DNA of 13,134 bases from an uncultured Burkholderiales bacterium (lineage in GTDB: Bacteria > Pseudomonadota > Gammaproteobacteria > Burkholderiales > Burkholderiaceae): positions 1 to 13,134 of the forward strand of contig CALBEV010000025.1 in assembly GCA_937891045.1 (NCBI GenBank), read 5' to 3'. Both the position numbers and the translations under genes were made by a program. The notes under the pieces are model-generated. The model was not told where the DNA came from and ran no database searches. It saw only the letters and a list, made by a program, of their open reading frames with translations. Below are positions 1 to 6,400 of this stretch, piece by piece (within the stretch, counting starts at the first letter, position 1; every line of letters begins with the position of its first letter).

Positions 1-543
1 TTTTCTTCGCTCGGTTTATTCTCTGAAGCAGAGCAAGAGGCTTATTGGGGAACTGTTCTTGGTGGCACCATCAACATCCCATCAACCAGCATTTCCAGTG
101 GAAGTGGCACCGGGCTGGCTAGCCGCACTGCGCTGTACACAGGTGCAGACAACGTAGGCATTGCCTACAGCGCAACGATTGAAAATGCCATAGGCGGCTC
201 AGCGGCAGATACGATCACAGGCAACACAGCCAACAACGCACTCAAAGGTGGCTTGGGCAATGACACGATGGATGGTGGGGCAGGTTCAGACACGGCTGTA
301 TTCAGTGGCGCTAAAGCTGACTACACCATCACCGGCCTCGGGACAACCTCAATCACAGTGGTTGACAACAATACCGCCGACGGCAATGACGGAACAGATA
401 CGCTGTCTAATTTTGAATTTTTAGAATTTTCTGATCTGACAGTCACAACATCGGATGCAACCGGGGCCACCACAACCGCCTCAGGAGCGGGCGCTATTGC
501 AACTGCAACAGCAGGTGCAGCCACATCGTCCAGCTCTTCTTAA
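1..543 (+). CDS. RTX / hemolysin-type calcium-binding protein, 3' part (5' end outside window)
   Basis: The frame is open from the first base, so this is the C-terminal part of a longer protein. About 180 residues are visible. The stretch reading YSATIENAIGGSAADTITGN, then GGLGNDTMD and GGAGSDTAVF, matches the pattern of serralysin-type C-terminal domains: an IENAIGGS lead-in followed by Gly-Asp RTX nonapeptides that bind calcium as a parallel beta-roll. It ends with a DGTDTLSNFEFLEFSD segment, which often closes such domains. RTX proteins are usually exported by a type I system; no transporter genes are visible here. The catalytic or adhesive part lies upstream, so whether this is a protease, adhesin or something else cannot be told. 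The frame ends at TAA 541-543 within a Ser-rich tract, but the same frame continues open to 1014, suggesting that the stop interrupts a longer protein. Base composition is less GC-rich than in the genes downstream. Confidence 0.75.
   Translation, partial: FSSLGLFSEAEQEAYWGTVLGGTINIPSTSISSGSGTGLASRTALYTGADNVGIAYSATIENAIGGSAADTITGNTANNALKGGLGNDTMDGGAGSDTAVFSGAKADYTITGLGTTSITVVDNNTADGNDGTDTLSNFEFLEFSDLTVTTSDATGATTTASGAGAIATATAGAATSSSSS
247..303 (+). repeat. RTX nonapeptide repeats (two copies visible)
   Basis: Two consecutive Gly/Asp-rich repeats, GGLGNDTMD and GGAGSDTAVF, fit the GGxGxDxUx calcium-binding consensus. The preceding segment (ADTITGNTANNALK) looks like a degenerate copy. A two- to three-repeat block is short for RTX proteins, but the 5' end of the gene is missing from the window and more repeats could lie upstream. 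Confidence 0.7.
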
Positions 544-609
544 TCCTCCACAAGCACCGCCAGTTCCTCTGGCGGAGGAGGTGGCGGCGGCGGTGGTTTC
601 AGCGGCGAT

Positions 610-1014
610 ATGAGTACGGAAATGGGGCAAAGGAACTTTGCCAGATTCCAAGCGTACCAAGCCCAAAAAAGAGCTGAGGAATGGCTTGCTGCCAATCCTG
701 AACTGGCGCAGGCACATTTGTTATCGGTTCAAAATGCGCCACAGTCCAAGTCTGCCGTTGAGCAATCAGCCGTCATGAAAGTGGCCATGTCTGCGGTTGC
801 CCAGCAATCGCAAACCGTTGCTGAAATCGCCCGCAATCTTTATGCGCAAGCCAATATTCTTTCCTTGCCATCATCCAATGTGGCTGATGTCATCAACAGC
901 ACGACGATGGCAAAGTCGGTCACAGCGGAAACTGCCGATGCCCTCGTCCAGCAACAAAACAAGTCTTCCTTGGCTGTTGTTTCAAAGCAAGAAGTTGCTT
1001 ACTTGCTTTCGTAA
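610..1014 (+). CDS. C-terminal helical tail of the RTX-type protein, separated by an in-frame stop (or a separate small ORF)
   Basis: This 134-codon frame is in the same phase as the RTX gene. Reading from 544, directly after the TAA, gives a Ser-rich stretch, nine consecutive glycines and then FSGD before the first ATG at 610. The Ser tract before the stop and the Ser/Gly tract after it look like one linker, so this is best read as the distal end of the upstream protein. The tail is Ala/Gln-rich and predicted helical by eye (RNFARFQAYQAQKRAEEW and following), with no family I recognise. The ATG at 610 has only a poor Shine-Dalgarno candidate (GGTGG about 13 nt away), which argues against independent initiation. 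Alternatives: readthrough of the TAA, a recent nonsense mutation, a sequencing error, or a genuine small gene. Line 841-900 has 27 of 60 G/C, much lower than the downstream operons. Confidence 0.5.
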   Translation: MSTEMGQRNFARFQAYQAQKRAEEWLAANPELAQAHLLSVQNAPQSKSAVEQSAVMKVAMSAVAQQSQTVAEIARNLYAQANILSLPSSNVADVINSTTMAKSVTAETADALVQQQNKSSLAVVSKQEVAYLLS

Positions 1015-1025
1015 ATCAATACTTG

Positions 1026-1065
1026 CCTCAATTTATTTGAGGATGGATGCCAATTGGAATGGCAT
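1026..1065. terminator. Tandem small hairpins between the RTX gene and ffs, possible bidirectional terminator
   Basis: Two inverted repeats lie side by side: CCTCAA(1026-1031)/TTGAGG(1037-1042) with a 5-nt loop, and ATGCCA(1047-1052)/TGGCAT(1060-1065) with a 7-nt loop. They sit in the gap between the 3' end of the rightward RTX gene and the 3' end of the leftward SRP RNA, where terminators for both are expected. Neither is followed by a clear T-run on either strand, so this is not a textbook intrinsic terminator. Confidence 0.3.
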
Positions 1066-1090
1066 TGCGCCTTGATGGCTTGGGGAAGTT

Positions 1091-1184
1091 GACGAGCCTT
1101 GACCCCGGCACTGGCTCCACAGTTAGGGCTGCTTGGTTCCCCACCTGACCCGGTTGGCCGCTTCACCATGCGGGAAGGCCCGTC
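1091..1184 (-). ncRNA. ffs: 4.5S RNA, bacterial small signal recognition particle RNA
   Basis: Read on the minus strand, 1150-1127 carries the conserved SRP helix-8 core: GGUCAGG, then a GGAA tetraloop (1140-1137) closed by UGG/CCA, then AGCAGCC. This is the Ffh-binding domain with its two internal loops. The ends close into a long stem: GACGGGCCUU (1184-1175) pairs over all ten positions, with one G-U, to AAGGCUCGUC (1100-1091). The resulting hairpin RNA of about 94 nt is the right size for the gammaproteobacterial/betaproteobacterial short form. It binds Ffh to make the SRP, which targets inner-membrane proteins to FtsY. A TACAAT hexamer lies 7 nt upstream of the inferred 5' end. The gene is divergent from dnaX. 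Exact ends are inferred from the pairing, give or take a few nucleotides. Confidence 0.9.
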
Positions 1185-1191
1185 GAGCGAA

Positions 1192-1197
1192 ATTGTA
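1192..1197 (-). promoter_or_regulatory. Probable -10 element of the SRP RNA promoter
   Basis: TACAAT on the minus strand, one mismatch from the sigma70 -10 consensus, is separated by 7 nt from the inferred first base of the RNA (1184). No good TTGACA match is found 16-18 nt further upstream; that region overlaps the dnaX start codon (1217). Confidence 0.5.
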
Positions 1198-1204
1198 CGC
1201 CCCG

Positions 1205-1210
1205 TAGAAT
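1205..1210 (+). promoter_or_regulatory. Candidate -10 element for dnaX
   Basis: TAGAAT lies 6 nt before the dnaX ATG (1217), with no good -35 box. If used, transcription would begin at about the A of the start codon, giving a leaderless or nearly leaderless mRNA. This agrees with the absence of a recognisable Shine-Dalgarno sequence before dnaX, but a single hexamer is weak evidence. Confidence 0.25.
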
Positions 1211-1216
1211 GACTGG

Positions 1217-2866
1217 ATGTCCTATCTGGTGCTGGCCCGCAAATACCGTCCCAAAACTTTCGAACAGTTGGTGGGGCAATCGCACGTCGTGCAGGCGCTC
1301 ACCAATGCGCTGCGCTCGCAACGCCTGCACCATGCCTATTTGTTCACCGGTACGCGGGGTGTGGGCAAGACCACGGTGTCGCGCATCTTGGCCAAATCCC
1401 TGAATTGCGAAACCGGTATCACCGCCGAACCTTGTGGTGTGTGTTCGGCCTGCACCGAGATCGACGCCGGTCGGTTTGTGGACTACACCGAGTTGGACGC
1501 CGCCTCCAATCGGGGCGTGGATGAGGTGCAGCAGCTGCTGGAGCAAGCGGTTTACAAACCGGTGCAAGGCCGCTTCAAGGTCTTCATGATCGACGAGGTG
1601 CACATGCTGAGCAACACGGCGTTCAACGCCATGCTCAAAACCTTGGAAGAACCGCCCGAGTATTTGAAATTTGTCTTGGCCACCACCGACCCGCACAAGG
1701 TGCCTGTCACCGTGTTGTCGCGCTGTTTGCAATTCAATTTGCGCCCCATGCCGCCCGAAACCATCGTAGAGCACTTGGGTCAGGTGTTGGGCGACGAACA
1801 CATCAGCGCCGATGTGCAAGCCCTGCGCCTGATTGCCCGCGCCGCGCGTGGCTCGATGCGCGACGCGCTGTCCCTCACCGATCAAGCCATCGCGTTTGGC
1901 AATGGCGAACTGCAAGAGCCCACGGTGCGCGACATGCTGGGCAGCGTGGACCGCAGCCATGTGTTCACCTTCATTGAAGCCTTGGTCCATGGCGATGGTT
2001 TGACCATCGTCAACACCTGCGAGGCCTTGCGCCAATTGGGTTTGTCAGCCAGTTCCTTGCTGGAAGACATGAGCATGGTGTTGCAACGCATGGCGGTCTA
2101 CCAGTCGGTGACGAACGCCGCAGAAGCTGCCACCGACCCCGACCCGGATGCACAGCGCATCTTGGCCTTGGCTGAACTCATGCCCGCCGATGAAACCCAA
2201 TTGCTTTACAGCATTTGTTTGCATGGCCGCACCGAGCTGGGTTTGGCGCCCGATGAATACGCCGCCTTGTGCATGGTGTTGCTGCGCTTGCTGGCCTTCA
2301 AGCCAGAGGGCGCGGCTGAAAAAAAAACACTGAAAACAGCTGAGGCGCAGTCCTTTGCTGCACCTGCTGCCAGAGCGGCAGCGCCCATCTCCAAACCCGC
2401 AGTCTCTGCGGAGCCACCCGCCAAGCTTCCAGCACCTGCCAACCCATCCGCCACTCCTACCGCCACACTTCAACCAACAACGTTGGGCAACGACTGGCTC
2501 GAGGTGGTGCAACAGCTGGTGAAGGCGCAATTGATTCAAGCCATGACGCGAGAACTCGCCATGCAATCGCAACTGGTGCAACAAGACGCCACTGCTTGGG
2601 TCTTGCAAGTCGAGCGCGAATCATTGAACTCGCCCAGCAACCGCGAGCGTTTGCAACTGGCCTTGCAAGCCCTGGGTCACGCGGTCAGCATCAGCGTGCA
2701 ACTCGGGCCGGTGCAAGACACCCCTGCCAAGCGCATCACCACCCAGCAACACGAACGCCAACAAGCCGCCGAGGCCGAGATCATGAACGACCCCTTGGTG
2801 CAACAACTCATCCGGGACTTCGACGCGACAATCGTGCCCGGCTCCATCAAACCCTTAGCTCATTGA
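1217..2866 (+). CDS. dnaX: DNA polymerase III subunits tau and gamma (clamp-loader ATPase)
   Basis: Encodes the AAA+ motor of the replicative clamp loader, which opens and loads the beta clamp; the full-length tau form also ties the loader to the polymerase core and helicase. The 549-residue product starts MSYLVLARKYRP, the usual family start. Visible motifs: Walker A GTRGVGKTT (45-53), a zinc-binding set C64, C73, C76, C79, Walker B FMIDEVH (123-129), sensor 1 LATTDPHK, the SRC motif with arginine finger (R169), and sensor 2 GSMRDALS (212-219). Roughly 225-365 is the oligomerisation (collar) domain. An Ala/Pro-rich linker (about 372-425) and a C-terminal domain of about 120 residues follow, as in tau. 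A nine-A run at codons 368-371 marks the likely tau/gamma branch point. No clear ribosome binding site precedes the ATG. It heads the dnaX-ybaB-recR operon; ybaB starts 9 nt after the stop. Confidence 0.97.
   Translation: MSYLVLARKYRPKTFEQLVGQSHVVQALTNALRSQRLHHAYLFTGTRGVGKTTVSRILAKSLNCETGITAEPCGVCSACTEIDAGRFVDYTELDAASNRGVDEVQQLLEQAVYKPVQGRFKVFMIDEVHMLSNTAFNAMLKTLEEPPEYLKFVLATTDPHKVPVTVLSRCLQFNLRPMPPETIVEHLGQVLGDEHISADVQALRLIARAARGSMRDALSLTDQAIAFGNGELQEPTVRDMLGSVDRSHVFTFIEALVHGDGLTIVNTCEALRQLGLSASSLLEDMSMVLQRMAVYQSVTNAAEAATDPDPDAQRILALAELMPADETQLLYSICLHGRTELGLAPDEYAALCMVLLRLLAFKPEGAAEKKTLKTAEAQSFAAPAARAAAPISKPAVSAEPPAKLPAPANPSATPTATLQPTTLGNDWLEVVQQLVKAQLIQAMTRELAMQSQLVQQDATAWVLQVERESLNSPSNRERLQLALQALGHAVSISVQLGPVQDTPAKRITTQQHERQQAAEAEIMNDPLVQQLIRDFDATIVPGSIKPLAH
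2305..2343 (+). other. Programmed slippage site in dnaX yielding a gamma-like short product
   Basis: Nine consecutive A (2319-2327) lie in codons GAA AAA AAA ACA, just after the collar domain. If one A is gained or the ribosome slips -1, reading continues N-T-E-N-S and stops at TGA 2341-2343, a 375-residue product. If one A is lost or the shift is +1, one His is added and reading stops at TGA 2331-2333, a 371-residue product. Both give a gamma-like protein lacking the tau domains. A Shine-Dalgarno-like AGAGGG (2305-2310) sits 8 nt before the run, reminiscent of the stimulator in E. coli dnaX. The nearest downstream hairpin (GCTGCC 2366-2371 / GGCAGC 2377-2382) is about 38 nt away, too far for a classic ribosomal stimulator, so transcriptional slippage on A9, as known for Thermus dnaX, is at least as likely. 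Confidence 0.6.
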
Positions 2867-2875
2867 AAGACCACC

Positions 2876-3208
2876 ATGTTCAACAAAGGACAACTCGCCG
2901 GCTTGATGAAACAAGCCCAAGCCATGCAAGACAACCTGAAGAAAGCGCAAGAGGAACTCGGCCACATCGAGGTCACGGGTGAATCTGGTTCGGGCATGGT
3001 GCAAATCCTCATGACCTGCAAACACCAGGTCAAGCGCGTCACCATCGACCCCAGCTTGCTGAGTGACGACAAAGACATGTTGGAAGACCTGATTGCCGCG
3101 GCCTTCAATGACGCGGCCCGCAAAGCCGAAGAAACCAGCGAAGCCAAGATGGGCAAGCTGACCGGCGGCATGCCCGGCTTGCCCGGCGGCATGAAGCTGC
3201 CTTTCTGA
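2876..3208 (+). CDS. ybaB: YbaB/EbfC family nucleoid-associated protein
   Basis: A 110-residue DNA-binding protein of the YbaB/EbfC family, which dimerises and coats DNA in the nucleoid; its precise role is not settled. The N-terminal helix ([20 protein letters not shown]) is the family hallmark, followed by the strand region ending [11 protein letters not shown] and the helix [22 protein letters not shown]. The C-terminus is a Gly/Met/Pro-rich tail, [14 protein letters not shown], typical of proteobacterial members. GAAAGA just upstream can serve as ribosome binding site. It lies between dnaX and recR, the conserved bacterial order, and its TGA overlaps the recR ATG by one base (TGATG), pointing to translational coupling. 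Confidence 0.95.
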   Translation: MFNKGQLAGLMKQAQAMQDNLKKAQEELGHIEVTGESGSGMVQILMTCKHQVKRVTIDPSLLSDDKDMLEDLIAAAFNDAARKAEETSEAKMGKLTGGMPGLPGGMKLPF

Positions 3209-3804
3209 TGCAAGACCACATCGCGCTGCAAGCCCTGGTGCAAGCCTTGAAGCGCTTGCCGGGCGTGGGTGAACGCTCGGCCTCGCGCATGGCCTACCAC
3301 CTGTTGCAGCACGACCGTCAAGGTGCGCAGCTGTTGTCGCAAGCCCTGACCCAAGCGGTGGCGGCGGTGAAGCATTGCCAACGCTGCCACACCCTGACCG
3401 AGTTTGATGTTTGCGGCACCTGCCAAGACAGCACCCGCGACTTGACGCGTTTGTGCGTGGTGGAAACACCCTCAGACCAATCGGCCATGGAGCGCACCCA
3501 AGCCTATAAGGGCTTGTATTTTGTGTTGATGGGCAAGCTCAACCCCATTGAAGGCATTGGCCCAAAAGACATTGGCATGCAAAAGCTCATTGAGCGTGCC
3601 AGCGATGGGGTGGTGCAAGAAATTATTTTGGCCACCAACTTCACTGCCGAGGGCGAGGCCACGGCCCATGTGCTGAGCGATGTGTTCAAGCGCAAAGGCT
3701 TGGCCGTCACCCGTCTGGCGCGTGGGGTGCCGGTGGGCAGCGAACTCGAGTATGTGGACTTGGGCACTATCGCCCACGCTTTGGTGGACCGGCGCAGCAC
3801 CTGA
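3208..3804 (+). CDS. recR: Recombination mediator protein RecR
   Basis: RecR acts with RecO (and RecF) to load RecA on SSB-coated single-stranded DNA during gap repair. The 198-residue protein has the full family layout: a helix-hairpin-helix near the start ([20 protein letters not shown], 14-33), a four-cysteine zinc finger (C57, C60, C69, C72), and a Toprim domain from about residue 80 ([19 protein letters not shown] with E148 and E150), closing with [16 protein letters not shown]. Length is normal for the family. Its start overlaps the ybaB stop by one base, so it is probably translated from the same mRNA as dnaX and ybaB. It appears to be the last gene of the operon. Confidence 0.97.
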   Translation: MQDHIALQALVQALKRLPGVGERSASRMAYHLLQHDRQGAQLLSQALTQAVAAVKHCQRCHTLTEFDVCGTCQDSTRDLTRLCVVETPSDQSAMERTQAYKGLYFVLMGKLNPIEGIGPKDIGMQKLIERASDGVVQEIILATNFTAEGEATAHVLSDVFKRKGLAVTRLARGVPVGSELEYVDLGTIAHALVDRRST

Positions 3805-3828
3805 CAGCAGGGGGTTTTACCAAGCGGG

Positions 3829-3852
3829 AAGCTACCGATGCGCTAGGCTTTT
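3829..3852 (+). terminator. Weak hairpin plus T-run after recR, possible operon terminator
   Basis: AAGCTA (3829-3834) can pair with TAGGCTT (3844-3850) around a 9-nt loop if one G is bulged, and the arm runs into four T. It is the only terminator-like structure I see in the 90-nt gap before the next gene. The stem is short and imperfect. Confidence 0.2.
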
Positions 3853-3894
3853 CAACTTGATAAGCTGACAGCCATCATGAGGGAAGTTTCTACG

Positions 3895-4932
3895 ATGACC
3901 AGCGCTTTGAACCGGCGGCAATGGGGCCAATGTTTGTTGGCCGGTGCCATTGGCATGAGCCAACTGTCAGGCGCCTGGGCCAAGGACGCACCCATCAAAC
4001 TCACCTTGTTGTTGGATGACACCTCGTCCATGACCCATTTGCCCGTGTTGCTGGCCGAACAATTGGGTTATTTCAAGGCCGAGGGCTTGGTGGTTGAAGT
4101 CTTGGAGCAAGCCAGCACAGCGATGAGCATGGAAACCATGCAAGGCGAGGGGTTGTTTGTTTGGTCTGCCCCCTACGATCAGTTGTTGAATGTGCCCCGC
4201 AAAGAGCCTTGGGTTGCCATCATGCAAACCGGTCGCACACCACAGTTGGCGCTGGGCGTGTCACGCAAAACCATGTCCCATTTCAAACGCCTGCAAGACT
4301 TGCATGGTCGCCGAATGGGGGTGTCCGCCCTGGACTCGCAAGCCAGACGCTGTGTCGACTACGCCATGGTGTTGTCTGGCGACAGCCCCAATGAACTGAA
4401 TCACGTGGCGGTGGGCCATGCCAGCCAAGCCATCTTGGCATTGCGCAACGGTCAGGTGGATGCTTTGTGCATGCCCGATCCGGTCATGACCTTGCTGGAA
4501 AGAAAGGGTGATCTGGACATTGTGCGCAACTTTCGCTCGGCCAGAGAAAGCCAGCGCTTGTTTGCGGGACCCATGCCGGGGCACAGCTTGATGACCACAC
4601 AGGACATGGTGCGCAAGCATCCCCAGGCTTGTCAGGCCTTGGTGTATGGGGTGGTGCGGGCGCTGAAATGGTTGCGCACGGCAGGGCCTTCAGATTTGCT
4701 GAGCAACATGCTGGACAACCCTATTTTGTTGGACCGTGCGATTTATTTGAATGCCATTGACAACATGCGCGAAAGCTATTCGCTTGATGGCATGATGACC
4801 AATGAGGCCGCTCAAACAGCACTGCGCTTGCGCAATGTGCTCGAGCCCCAAGCCAAGAACTTGCGCCGCGAATTGGGGTTGACCTACACCAACGAATTTG
4901 CCATGCAAGCGCGTAAACGCTTCAAGGTTTAG
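3895..4932 (+). CDS. Stand-alone ABC transporter substrate-binding protein (NMT1/SsuA-like)
   Basis: A periplasmic binding protein of the NMT1/THI5-SsuA-TauA type, which delivers small molecules such as sulfonates, pyrimidine precursors or nitrate/bicarbonate to an ABC permease; the ligand cannot be told here. Visible: a signal peptide with a twin arginine (NRRQWGQ), a hydrophobic core and a GAWA/K cleavage site. The mature part opens KLTLLLDDTSSMTHLPVLLAEQ, then LGYFKAEGLVVEV, the family's usual lobe-I start, and later has ILALRNGQVDALCMPDPV. I chose the ATG at 3895 (345 residues) because GGGAAG lies at good distance; an upstream in-frame ATG at 3877 adds six residues but has no ribosome binding site. 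No ATPase or permease gene is adjacent, so it is an orphan here. Its stop overlaps the end of the convergent mltD. Confidence 0.8.
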   Translation: MTSALNRRQWGQCLLAGAIGMSQLSGAWAKDAPIKLTLLLDDTSSMTHLPVLLAEQLGYFKAEGLVVEVLEQASTAMSMETMQGEGLFVWSAPYDQLLNVPRKEPWVAIMQTGRTPQLALGVSRKTMSHFKRLQDLHGRRMGVSALDSQARRCVDYAMVLSGDSPNELNHVAVGHASQAILALRNGQVDALCMPDPVMTLLERKGDLDIVRNFRSARESQRLFAGPMPGHSLMTTQDMVRKHPQACQALVYGVVRALKWLRTAGPSDLLSNMLDNPILLDRAIYLNAIDNMRESYSLDGMMTNEAAQTALRLRNVLEPQAKNLRRELGLTYTNEFAMQARKRFKV

Positions 4933-6356
4933 CCCGGCTTGTTGGCGGTTTGTCGCCGCTTCTTGCCAGCGGCGGCCTTGGATTTTTTGGCCTTGCCGGG
5001 CAACATCAGCATGACTTTCTGCCCGGGCTTCAAGCTGCTGTTGAGGGCCAGTTTGTTCCAGTCTGCCAATCGATCCACACTGACTTTGTAGCGTTTGGCC
5101 ACTGAGGCCATGGTGTCGCCCTTGCGTGCTTTCACCACTTGTTTGCGCAGCACTTGTTCGGGTGCCAAGTTCAGTTGCCCGTTGTCAGCCAACTTTTCGG
5201 ACACATCTTTTTGGTGACTGATGCTGCGCGGAACCAACAGCGCTGAACCCGCCTTGATGAGCATGCGCGGCGGGATTTTGTTGACCGTGCGCAATTCTTC
5301 TTCACTCATGCCGACACGCTTGGCGGCATCAGCCACCTTCATGTTTTTCGGTGCCACCCAGGCGGTCCAGCTGGCCAGTTGACCGTCGTGGCTTTCCAAG
5401 TTGCGTTGGAAGATTTCGGCGTTGTCCCAGGGCAGCAGGATGTGCGGCGTGCCACTGGCCAACATGACAGGGCGATGGGCCGAAGGGTTCAAGGCTTTGA
5501 AGTCATCCATGGACACTTCAGCCAACTTGGCAATCACCGCCACATCGGCGTCGCGCGGCAGCGGCACCGTTTGAAAGTACGGGTGGTTGGGGATGGTTGG
5601 CAAGGTCACGCCCAAGGCATCGGGGTTGGCCACCAGGTTTTCCATGGCTTGCAACTTGGGCACGTACATGCGGGTTTCGGCAGGCATGCGCAACCCGGTG
5701 TAATTCAGCGGCTCGCCCAAGCGTTTGTTGCGGGCCAAGGCTTTGCCGACATTGCCTTCGCCCCAGTTGTAAGCGGCCAGGGCCAGGTGCCAGTCGCCAA
5801 ACATCCCGTGCAGGCGTTGCAAATAATCCAGCGCGGCGCGGGTGGAGGCCAGCACATCGCGCCGGTCATCCCGGAACGCGTTTTGTTTCAAGTCAAAGTG
5901 CTTGCCGGTGCGCGGCATGAATTGCCACATGCCGCTGGCCCTTGCAGAAGACACGGCTTGCGGGTTGAAAGCACTTTCAATGAACGGCAGCAACGCCAGT
6001 TCGGTCGGCATGTTGCGCTGCTCAAGTTCTTCAACGATGTGGTAGAGGTATTTGCTGGACCTTGCCGTCATGCGCTGGATGTAATCGGGCCGATCGGCAT
6101 ACCAGCGCTCGCGGTCTTGCACTTGATCAACCGCCAAATCGGGCATGGCAAAACCACGGCGGATCCGCTCCCACAAATCCGCTGGAACATCCACCTCGGC
6201 AACCGGGGCAGTGTTCAGCGGCAGGGTCTCGATCGGCGACAGACTGTCCATCTCAGCCGTGGTGGCGATGGTGTCGGTTTGCGCCAGTGCGGCCAAGGGA
6301 CTACAGATGACCAGGGCAAGCGCCCAGGTCAGTTTCTTGCAAGTGTGTTGGGTCAT
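4929..6356 (-). CDS. mltD: Membrane-bound lytic murein transglycosylase D-like, with LysM repeats
   Basis: A peptidoglycan hydrolase that cleaves the MurNAc-GlcNAc bond with formation of 1,6-anhydro ends. From the ATG at 6356 the product has 475 residues: a signal peptide ending LAALA/Q, an SLT domain with catalytic glutamate E127 in FIESAFNPQA, then SGMWQFMPRTG (141-151) and LALAAYNWGEGNV (191-203), all MltD hallmarks. Three LysM-like segments follow (about 261-309, 331-376 and 408-451; the last is clearest, with KGDTMASVAKRYKVS), which bind glycan, and a Lys-rich tail. A longer GTG start at 6410 would precede the signal peptide with an unlikely Cys-rich stretch, so I rejected it. Unlike E. 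coli MltD there is no acceptable lipobox (LVIC has Ile before Cys), so it is probably a soluble periplasmic enzyme. No clear ribosome binding site was seen. Confidence 0.93.
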   Translation of the reverse strand: MTQHTCKKLTWALALVICSPLAALAQTDTIATTAEMDSLSPIETLPLNTAPVAEVDVPADLWERIRRGFAMPDLAVDQVQDRERWYADRPDYIQRMTARSSKYLYHIVEELEQRNMPTELALLPFIESAFNPQAVSSARASGMWQFMPRTGKHFDLKQNAFRDDRRDVLASTRAALDYLQRLHGMFGDWHLALAAYNWGEGNVGKALARNKRLGEPLNYTGLRMPAETRMYVPKLQAMENLVANPDALGVTLPTIPNHPYFQTVPLPRDADVAVIAKLAEVSMDDFKALNPSAHRPVMLASGTPHILLPWDNAEIFQRNLESHDGQLASWTAWVAPKNMKVADAAKRVGMSEEELRTVNKIPPRMLIKAGSALLVPRSISHQKDVSEKLADNGQLNLAPEQVLRKQVVKARKGDTMASVAKRYKVSVDRLADWNKLALNSSLKPGQKVMLMLPGKAKKSKAAAGKKRRQTANKPG

Positions 6357-6383
6357 TGGCAGGTGAAAGCGGGTGAATAGAAT
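6356..6383 (+). promoter_or_regulatory. Candidate sigma70 promoter for the yafS-like gene and rnhA
   Basis: TTGGCA (6356-6361) and TAGAAT (6378-6383) are separated by 16 nt and lie just upstream of the methyltransferase ATG (6401). The predicted start near 6390 would fall within the Shine-Dalgarno AAGGA (6389-6393), which counts against the exact assignment. The -35 box overlaps the mltD start codon on the other strand. Confidence 0.35.
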
Positions 6384-6400
6384 GCCGCAAGGACATTCTG

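Noticed and set aside
1163..2035. Minus-strand open frame of 290 codons opposite dnaX, running into ffs
   Set aside because: Shadow of dnaX, and its end would overlap the structured SRP RNA.
2366..2382. GCTGCC/GGCAGC hairpin as stimulator of dnaX frameshifting
   Set aside because: It starts about 38 nt after the A-run, while ribosomal stimulators normally lie within about 5-10 nt.
5379..6380. Plus-strand open frame of 333 codons opposite mltD
   Set aside because: Antisense shadow of mltD; composition is His/Gln/Arg-rich and lacks recognisable motifs.
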